A stretch of DNA of 64,000 bases, from assembly GCF_039555335.1 (NCBI RefSeq), contig NW_027305508.1, positions 901,001 through 965,000 on the forward strand, in the 5' to 3' direction. The notes beneath the pieces were generated by a model. It was not told the origin of the DNA. It ran no database searches and saw only the letters and a program-made list of their open reading frames with translations. This DNA is from Amphiura filiformis (lineage: Eukaryota; Echinodermata; Ophiuroidea; Amphilepidida; Amphiuridae). Shown piece after piece: positions 56,400 to 64,000 of this stretch. A program made the position numbers and the translations under genes. Each line of letters opens with the position of its first letter. Within the stretch, counting starts at the first letter, position 1.

Positions 56400-58951
56400 T
56401 TAGATCCTTTCCCCCTGGACCTTTTTCTGGTGATTTACTTTGTTCAAGAAATCTCCTATGGCACTTGCAAGAGTGTAAAGAAACGGATTCAGAGCTGAAT
56501 TGATGGGAAGTATTAAACCCACCGTCCAAGCATACATTTGTGGCCCAACAGTAAACACACCACACTGTACAAGCAAACACACAAACGCCAAAGGAACCCA
56601 GCATAAGAAATCTGTCAAAACTACAGCAGACATCTTCATCGCCATCCGCATTTCATTACTCTTCGCCGTGCTTTGCACAGATCGACTAGACGCATTAGCT
56701 ATTTGAAAAATACGAATGTACAATACAGCTATCACAATGAAACAAATCACATTAAGACCGATGAAAATTATAATTGATGTGTAGCTTGCTAATTGATAGC
56801 CAGATACTTGGCTTATTATGTAAGGGATATTGGAGGTTACATTCTCACTGGTTAACATCCAGTTGATATGCACTTCTTTCAAAAAGGATTCTGAGTAAAG
56901 ATTACTATATTCAGTAAAAGAAAAATATGAAATTAAATCATATTCAAGGCCTGTTGTGGTCGTGAACTTATCTGTTTCCAATTGCACCGTTCTTTTCACT
57001 ATGGGTAACCCTACACATACTTCTGACACAGCGTACAATCCAGGAAAGTATATGTCTAACACAATAGGTCCTACAGATATGATAATAGAAAGTAACCAAC
57101 AGAGAGAAACAAATATTTTCATCCGTGTGTTACCTAATCCATTGTGAACACCCAATGGGTATTTAACTCCAAGATACCTGTCTGCACATATCAATGCAAT
57201 CAAACCTACCGATGCTTCGCTTGAGAGTGTTGATAGAATTGCAGCAATTTTACACATAGGACCCTTGATCCATCTTGTTGACAAATTAGGAAAATAATCA
57301 GAATAATATAAGTCTGCTGATGACAAAATAAGCATGTCTATTCCCATTAGAAAATCAGAAAATGCAAGATTACATATAAGTACGTTTTGTACTTTGTTGC
57401 CTGTATTTACGATTGATCGATTGATAATGACCCCAGAATTGAATAAAACTGCAGCCAAACCAACTGTCCAAATAGTCACTCTCATTATGATGCTCGAAAA
57501 CATCCGTTTACATGTGAGATATGATGTTCTAGCCCGTGACGGAAGGCATGTAATATTATCATGCATAGAACAACATGAAGCAAAGTCATCTACTAGGAAA
57601 GTTGAGTTGTCAAACGCAGAGAAAGACCGCGGACGTAAAAGCTGAAGTGGGTTTCCTCTCATATTATAAACAATAACGTGGTTAACATGGATGCTACTTA
57701 TATTTACATTTTGAATGACATTGTGTGACAAATTTAGTAAATTTAAAACGCCAAAATGCTCTACTATCTCGTTTCCGATATGACCAAGTTTGTTATGTTG
57801 TAATTCTAGGGATTCCAGATTCTTTAATCCTATAAAAGCGTCACCATCTATGTATGAAATGTTGTTATTGGAAATTCTCAATATTTTCAGACTTCGCATG
57901 AGTTGAAATACATGACTTTCAATGCGAGTTATATTATTTGAATTTAAATCTAGCACAATTGAGGTGCCGAGCGAATCAAATGCATTCTGTGGGATACGGC
58001 TAAAGTTGTTGTTTTGTAGCATTAACATACTCAAATTTACCAGATTTCCAAAGCTATCAATTTTAATATGTAGCATCAGATTGTCATTAAGCTCAAGATA
58101 AACTAAGTTTGTACAAGGAAAAAGAGTTGGAACATTAATTAACCTATTATTCCTCAGATTTAAAGATTCCAAGGACATTAACTTAGTGAAAATATTAATT
58201 GGCAATACCATCAGACCATTGTAACACAAATCCATATTTCGCAGTTTCATTGTCATATGAAATATTGTCTCCTCGAAGATATATGAAATTGCATTATTTA
58301 ACATTACCAAAACTTTTAATTCCCCCAAGGAGTCAAATAGACCGTTCGGGATTGCTTTTAATGAATTTACACCAATAGATAATATTTGTAACTGAACAAG
58401 TGGTTCAAATATTGTTGAATCCAACATCAACAGTTTATTGGCGGTCAATACAAGAAATCTCAAGTTAGCGTTTGAAGTAAAAAGACCTGAAGGTAAATAC
58501 GTCAAGTTATTTCTATCTAACCGGAGTTCATCTAACAGTGTCATCGCTTGGAATGTAGTATTGTGTATGGTTACTAGTCTATTGATGTAAAGTTGCAGTT
58601 GAAATATATTAACGAGAGCATCAAAAATCCCAACTGGAAGTTCTGATAATTTGTTATCAAATAAGTCTAGATATTGCAGATAATTCAGCAATCTAAACTC
58701 AGGGCCGTGAAATTTCATAATGTCATTTCTGCCCAAATAAAGAACTCTCAGATTATTTGTATAATGATAGAGATCACTTGGAAAAGTATGTATATTATTA
58801 TTATCAAGGTTTAATTTTTCGAGCTTATTTCCAAATGAACTGTTTTGAAATTCGGTAAATTGGTTATTTTGAAGATGTAAAACGGATAGGTGAATCAAAT
58901 ATCACACATCTGGAGGAGACACCATGTTGTTACCATAAATGGACAAGTACG
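56400..58951 (-). CDS. LRR G-protein-coupled receptor, second half (LRRs, hinge, 7TM)
   Basis: An 832-codon open frame from 58898 (no ATG of its own there; it opens in mid-LRR) to the stop at 56400. About 17 LRRs of 24 residues are followed by a relaxin-receptor/LGR-like Cys hinge (DDFASCCSM...C...TC) and seven helices: NLAFSDFLMG in TM2, ADRYLGV in TM3, DFLCWVPL in TM6 and LPINSALNPFLYT in TM7, the last typical of LGRs. Extracellular loop 2 is long, about 75 residues. Plasma-membrane receptor, probably G-protein coupled. Just upstream are LRR remnant NNMVSPPDV and TGA at 58902-58904. Confidence 0.88.
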
Positions 58952-58955
58952 TTAA

Positions 58956-59611
58956 GGGCTGGGGTATGAACGTTTGGACAGTATTTATTTTGGGACATTA
59001 GAGCACATCAGACATATCGAATTGCATTCTGAATACGAAGAATGTCATTCTGATATCAAATAATTTTGATTTTTGAAATTCGCAATTTAATACACATTTT
59101 ATGGCAAATCATTAAAATTGATATTTTTGATATTTAACAGTACTTGAAGTAAACTTTATAAATCTGATGATTTATACTTAATGTATGTAGGTGGGATGAA
59201 AAGCCGACGATCAATTGAAAATTTTGACCTTTCGTATTGAAGATATGGATTTTTTTCCCAAAACACCCAAAAAATTAGGTCTTTTGGGAAAAAAATCCAT
59301 ATCTTCAATATGAAAGGTCAAAATTTTCAATTGACCGTCGGCTTTTCCTCCCTGCTACATACACTTTAAGAATATATCATTCGATTTATATAATTTACTT
59401 CGAGGACTGTTATATATCAAAAATTAGAAAAATATCAAATTTTTATAATTTGTCATAAAATTTGTATTATATTGTGATTTAAAAATAAATAAAATTATTT
59501 GATATCAGAAAGACATGCTTCGTATTCAGAATGCAATTCGATAGGTCTGAGGTGCTCTCATGTCCCACAAAAAATACTGTCGAAACGCAATAAACGCTCA
59601 TTTTGGATCCC
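58956..59611. mobile_element. TTAA-flanked foldback element that splits the LRR receptor
   Basis: TTAA at 58952-58955 and 59612-59615. The arms are near-perfect inverses (GGGCTGGGGTATGAACG and inverse). Same family as 19645-20244. Reading across one TTAA without the element gives a continuous LRR (FTSLIKLTYLSIYGNN), which shows the insertion site directly. Confidence 0.9.
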
Positions 59612-61277
59612 TTAACTTTATAAGAGACGTAAAAACCAAGTTAGGTAACTTTACCAATAAATTGTTCTGCAACTCAAGACCCATTAAGTTCACAAGATCA
59701 TCAAATACGTCTTCGGGTAGCGAAGTCACAAGATTGTTTTGCAAATGCAAATATTTTAATATACGTAGAGACGAAAATAAAGTCTTCGACAAAACAATTA
59801 ACCTGTTGTTGGCCATTTGCAATCGTGTTAACTTTGAAATCGTGTTAAATGTTCCATTAGCTACAAAGTTGATGTCATTGTATCTGATGTCAAGAACAGT
59901 CAATTCAAACAGATTGCTAAAAATGTGATCATCAAGGGGTCCTGTTATTTGATTATGACTTAGTTTAAATATGATAAGTTGTTGCAGCTCCAAAAATATA
60001 TCATTGGGTAATATTTTTATGTCATTTACATTTAGGAAAAGATGTTTGAGATCGACGAGGGTATGAAATAACATATTGGGTAGTGAAACCAACTTATTAA
60101 ATCTTAAATCTAAATATTGCAGATTATAAAGTGTCAAAAATATATCACTTGGTAGGTTTCGTATTTTATTTCTTTCCAAATTTAGAATTTGTAAACTTTC
60201 TTGTGAAGAAAACAAATTGCTCTGAAGTGATGCTATTTTATTGGATTGAAGATTTATACACTCAAGACGGCCAAAGTAGGGGAACAGATCTAAAGGCAGG
60301 GACTTCATGTTGTTGCCACTCAATAGCAGGTACCTAAGATTTAGTTGACTGCTAAATAGTCCTGGAGGTAACACCGACAACAGATTATCCACTAGACTCA
60401 AGAATCTCAACTCTTCTAACTCATGGAAAATATCCTCTGGTAACACTTCAAGTCTATTACTATTCAGAATCAATTTTCGCAAAAATTTAAAGCACCAAAA
60501 CGCATCCGCTTCTATGATGTTGATATACTTATTGATATAGGACAAACCCGCCATGTTTGGTTCACACATAAGCAGAGTCTCATTTATAGTTACCTCTAAG
60601 CATTCTGTAATGAACTTGTTCTGGGTTAAAGTACAAACGTAATCATCCGGGCAAACTGAAGTAAATTCATAAACAGAAAGACGGAATCTTGTGTCCTCTA
60701 CAAAACCGTGAACAGAATATGCTCTTTGATGGTACCAGTCAATATTTTCGTATTTTGCTTTACAACTCTGGTTTTCTGGGTAATTTTTAACAACACGGAT
60801 AAGAAAATCGATTGAAATCCTATAAAGATGAAGTATTATTATTTTCCCTACCAGACCAGTTGTGCAGTTATTTAACGGAAATAAAAGCACTTTCTCCAGC
60901 TGCTCAACCTCCAGTGCTGGATCATTGTCACCAATCTCTTGTACAAGCAATAACGAGTAAGTAGCATTTCCATCTATTCGAAGAACGTCTAAGGTAAATT
61001 TTGAAATTGCACTGGCAATTAAGTGTATGGAGCATTTACCAGTTGAAGCTGCATGCAATTGTTTTGAAATATGAATCTGGTAACTTGCATCGCATGAATT
61101 ATTACCAGGATCAATACTTTGAGCTTCAAAGTGGTTAAACACCGATCTTTCCCAAAACGAGATATACTTACTGCTACTCTCTGTATGATAGTATACATAA
61201 ACACTACCACAACTATGTGCACAAGAGAATAACAATGGTAATAAACACAGCAATAGAATATTGACAATATAGTCCAT
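59612..61277 (-). CDS. LRR G-protein-coupled receptor, first half (signal peptide, N-domain, 12 LRRs)
   Basis: ATG at 61277 is followed by a signal peptide (DYIVNILLLCLLPLLFSC). A Cys-containing N-terminal domain of about 240 residues comes next; I do not recognise it, and it has no LDLa pattern as in relaxin receptors. Twelve 24-residue LRRs of the LPxxxFxxLxxL type follow up to FTSLIKL. The frame runs into the foldback element and stops at 59598. No introns interrupt the LRRs, unlike vertebrate LGRs. With the second half it makes a receptor of about 1400 residues. As sequenced, only a secreted LRR protein could be made. Confidence 0.85.
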
Positions 61278-62806
61278 TGTTTTGGATTCAATTATTTACC
61301 TTCTCTGATTGTTTTTATTCTATTGATTTTATCATGATGACTATATTCCTTTAATGTGGCTGTCGAACACTATGATGCATTCCGAAGGTTGTTATCAGAA
61401 TATGTGTTATCGGAAGAGAATGACAAGTAGTGATCAGCAACGAGAACTATGGAATGAAACAATAGCGGATGGATTAGTAAAATAGAATGAACGGAGGAAA
61501 ACACATCGTTATGTGTTCAGTAAACTCAGTTTCACTTGTTTATTTTGAACCTGATAATGTTTTTAATATTATTATGAAGTAAGATAATTTTTTTATCATG
61601 ACCTAACAAGTCTTTAACCATTTTAACCCTAACACGGCCCATGGTTGTTTGCTATCGGAGGGGAAAGAAGGAACGAAAAGTAGAGAAGGTGAACAAAGAA
61701 GTCACTTAGGCCTAATTGGTACCCCGGAAATCCGAACCGCAGCACACAAAATCACCGACCGGTAGCCACGGGGATTTCGCTGGCCCGGCCAGCGATTCCG
61801 TGCGTATGACTTAGGGTGATTGCGTCACGTGGCACGCATGTATGTTCAGTGGTTTTCCTTGTAAGATTTTGTAAGAGTTACTGGTGTTAAGGTTAAAACA
61901 GACATAAGAAACTAGTTCTACTGGTCACATATTGCACAGTTTTCCAGTTCAGTGGTTTAGAGAAAGTAGTCAAATAGTCATTGCACACTCAGCTACACTC
62001 AGCTCAGTGTTGTTCACTCTGCAGCCTTTCCGCCCAAGCTCAGAACTACCCGAGCGTAAGCTGCTATATTTAAAGAGGATAGTCTTAGCCATGTTAACCC
62101 AACTCTGTCTTCAGATGCAATGGAGATGGGTTGAAATCGATCAAAGGACCAGCTTTCCTGTTTATATTCAAAAGTATTCTAAATGTATATACTTTTTTGA
62201 TTTACACCAAAGAGCTTTGTGGCATTACCTCTCAAAGCTGAAACCATTTTTATACTCTGAAAATTAGGCATATACCAACATAGTATTATATTTTAATTGA
62301 ATTTTTTTTAGATTGTCAACAGATTGGCTTCTTGCATACTTTATTTTATGTTTACCAAGTCAGTCTGATATAAATAATAATAATTGAATGATTATTTTCG
62401 TGTGATTCAAGAATATATTGCACTCGATAGAAAAATATTCTTGTATCACATTCTCAAAGCCATTCAATTTTATACAAGTATACATAAAGAAATGCAATGA
62501 ATAAGTTTGATATATATTAGCCAATGATCATGGTAAGCCCAACCATCACCTGACAGCGGTAGCTTGTTGATTTCTAAAAAAGGTCGCTGCTCTCTGTTTT
62601 AATGTTAATTAACAATGCAATTTTCAATAAGACAACTGAACTGATATATTTTGAAGGTAAGTTAACATAATAAAGACCAACAAGCATACCAACTTGTAAA
62701 GCGCTCTTTAGCAGAGTCATCATCGGATAGTTCATTGAATCGAAATCAGTAACATTTTGCATAAGATTTGCAATTTAAAGATAATTGGCCATTGCTCATT
62801 CTAATG
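61278..62806. other. Upstream region of the LRR receptor
   Basis: Presumed promoter side of the receptor gene. No TATA box or conserved element is convincing. A frame at 61932-62267 (111 codons) has no recognised homology and lacks exon signals; left uncalled. Confidence 0.4.
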
Positions 62807-63503
62807 TACCCAGCAAACATAAAACGTTTTCGACATCATTCAAAAAAGGTTATAAAAGGTTGTCAGAAAACGTTTAAATGTCGGGTTATATAAAGGGTAC
62901 ATTAATGGTATAAAACGTTTTTATAACATTAAATAACATTTGTTGGTAATTTACTGTAAAGCGAACACAAATGTTTTACAGAAAACATTTAAATGTCGGG
63001 TTATATAAAGGGTATAAAAACGTTTTAATAACATTCCAAAAACATTTTTGAAAACTTGGTACAAATCATTCTAAACAGAATGTTATTTTGGGGTTGAAAA
63101 ATATTTTGCAAAAAATGTTTGCCCAAAATATTTACAATAACGTTTTTAAAATGTTTTCACGACCTTTATATAACCCAACATTTAAATGTTATTAAAACGT
63201 TTTGTAAAAAACATTTTAAGAACATTTCTGTGTTTCCTGGGTGCAAATTATTTAAGATAATGTTATTTAAGTGTTGAAAAAATATTTGGCCAAACATGTT
63301 TGCAAAAATAGTTTACAATGACATTTCGAAAACATTTTAAAAATATTGTTGTAGTGTGCTTTCATACAAAACGTTTTAAAACGATGTCATGACCTTTATA
63401 TTACCCGACATTTTAATGTTATTAAAACGTTTTTACCTAAACCAAAACCCAAAATATAACTTATTTAAAACGTTTTAAAAACGTTTTTTGTGTTCGCTGG
63501 GTA
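62807..63503. mobile_element. 697-bp element of AAAACGTTTT-type repeats, TIR TACCCAGC
   Basis: The left end TACCCAGCAAACATAAAACG and right end CGTTTTTTGTGTTCGCTGGGTA are imperfect inverted repeats. The interior is full of 'aaaacgttttnaaaa', 'ttatataaagggta' and 'cgacatttaaatg' motifs in both orientations. No coding frame. Non-autonomous DNA element with self-complementary interior. Confidence 0.75.
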
Positions 63504-63789
63504 GCTAGTATATGGCCAATATAAGTATGTTCTTTCATAAACTCCTCAACGAAAGTTTGGAAAGTTTTTTCAAGCATCTATATCTCAGATTATTTGTGAC
63601 CTGTTCATATCATGTTGCATATCAATGGATACCGACATTGCTCCCCTTTACAATGACACTAAATTTGAAACATTCACTTTTTTACGGCTGAATACACGTC
63701 TTGTGAATGCAGTGGGGTCTCAAACCGAATGTGCCAAATTGACCATTATTCTGTGCACCAAGCTGCAATTCCATATCTTCACAATTTGG

Positions 63790-64000
63790 GACCTAAGGCA
63801 ATCATCCCAGATGACAAGGTTGCCCCCACAGAGCCAGGGTAGTCAATGACTACCTGCAGAATATGGGAGTAGAGAGAATGGAATGGGTTGCCATCAGCCC
63901 AGACTTCAACCCGATTGAACACTTGTGTGACCAGCTTAGACGTGTTGTGCGTAACAGAGTAGCCAATGCAACCATATTGAATGACCTTTGACGAATCCTG
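63790..64000 (+). mobile_element. Tc1-like transposase, C-terminal part, runs off the window
   Basis: 63827-63988 encodes HRARVVNDYLQN and then WVAISPDFNPIEHLCDQLRR, the third catalytic block of Tc1/mariner transposases (E of DD34E in NPIEH). The preceding D-K-V-A-P block (about 63810) is one base out of frame, and a TGA at 63989 replaces the expected R in DLRR, so it is a dead copy. The element continues past 64000. Confidence 0.85.

Noticed and set aside
61932-62267. 111-codon plus-strand frame upstream of the LRR receptor
   Set aside because: No recognised homology, no exon signals, single copy here; left uncalled.

Overview
The window looks like nuclear DNA of a marine invertebrate deuterostome; an echinoderm or a hemichordate is my best guess, at low confidence. 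It is AT-rich and intron-rich, crowded with foldback elements, Helitron-like ends, Penelope-like retroelements and tRNA-derived SINEs. Genes are few and far apart. Most long open frames outside the three loci below are chance frames, repeat products or antisense shadows.

Region 1 (about 6.5-26.1 kb, + strand) holds one Cys-loop ligand-gated ion channel gene. Five exons (6517-6653, 16977-17021, 20412-20521, 23129-23858, 26008-26109) join in frame. Two of them have the 45-bp and 110-bp lengths typical of nicotinic receptor exons 3 and 4. The signal-peptide exon was not found. The introns hold Helitron-like arrays rich in perfect AGGTCAAAGGTCA motifs, TTAA-flanked foldback elements, a broken Penelope-like element, SINEs and a perfect 60-bp-arm palindrome.

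Region 2 (about 30.5-53.9 kb, - strand) is a tandem cluster of P-loop sulfotransferase-like genes. Two copies are intact (37158-38063 and 47719-48621). Two are full-length but frameshifted (30534-31413 and 44664-45565). Two are old decayed copies (46350-46990, and 53266-53850 with its tail displaced to 49478-49557). Four copies keep a short non-coding first exon with a promoter-like block and a splice donor. The flanks suggest a duplication unit of one young gene plus one old pseudogene.

Region 3 (56.4-61.3 kb, - strand) is an unusually long leucine-rich-repeat G-protein-coupled receptor with about 30 LRRs, a relaxin-receptor/LGR-type hinge and a 7TM domain. It is cut in the LRR array by a 656-bp TTAA-flanked foldback element and carries a TGA codon just past it. 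The two halves are long clean frames, so the break looks recent.

The right end holds a 697-bp element built of AAAACGTTTT-type motifs and the C-terminal part of a Tc1-like transposase running off the window. I saw no CRISPR, operon or clear novel biochemical system. The most original points are the interrupted giant LRR-GPCR, the divergent Cys-loop channel, the young/old sulfotransferase units, and hammerhead-like motifs in a Penelope-like element's arms.
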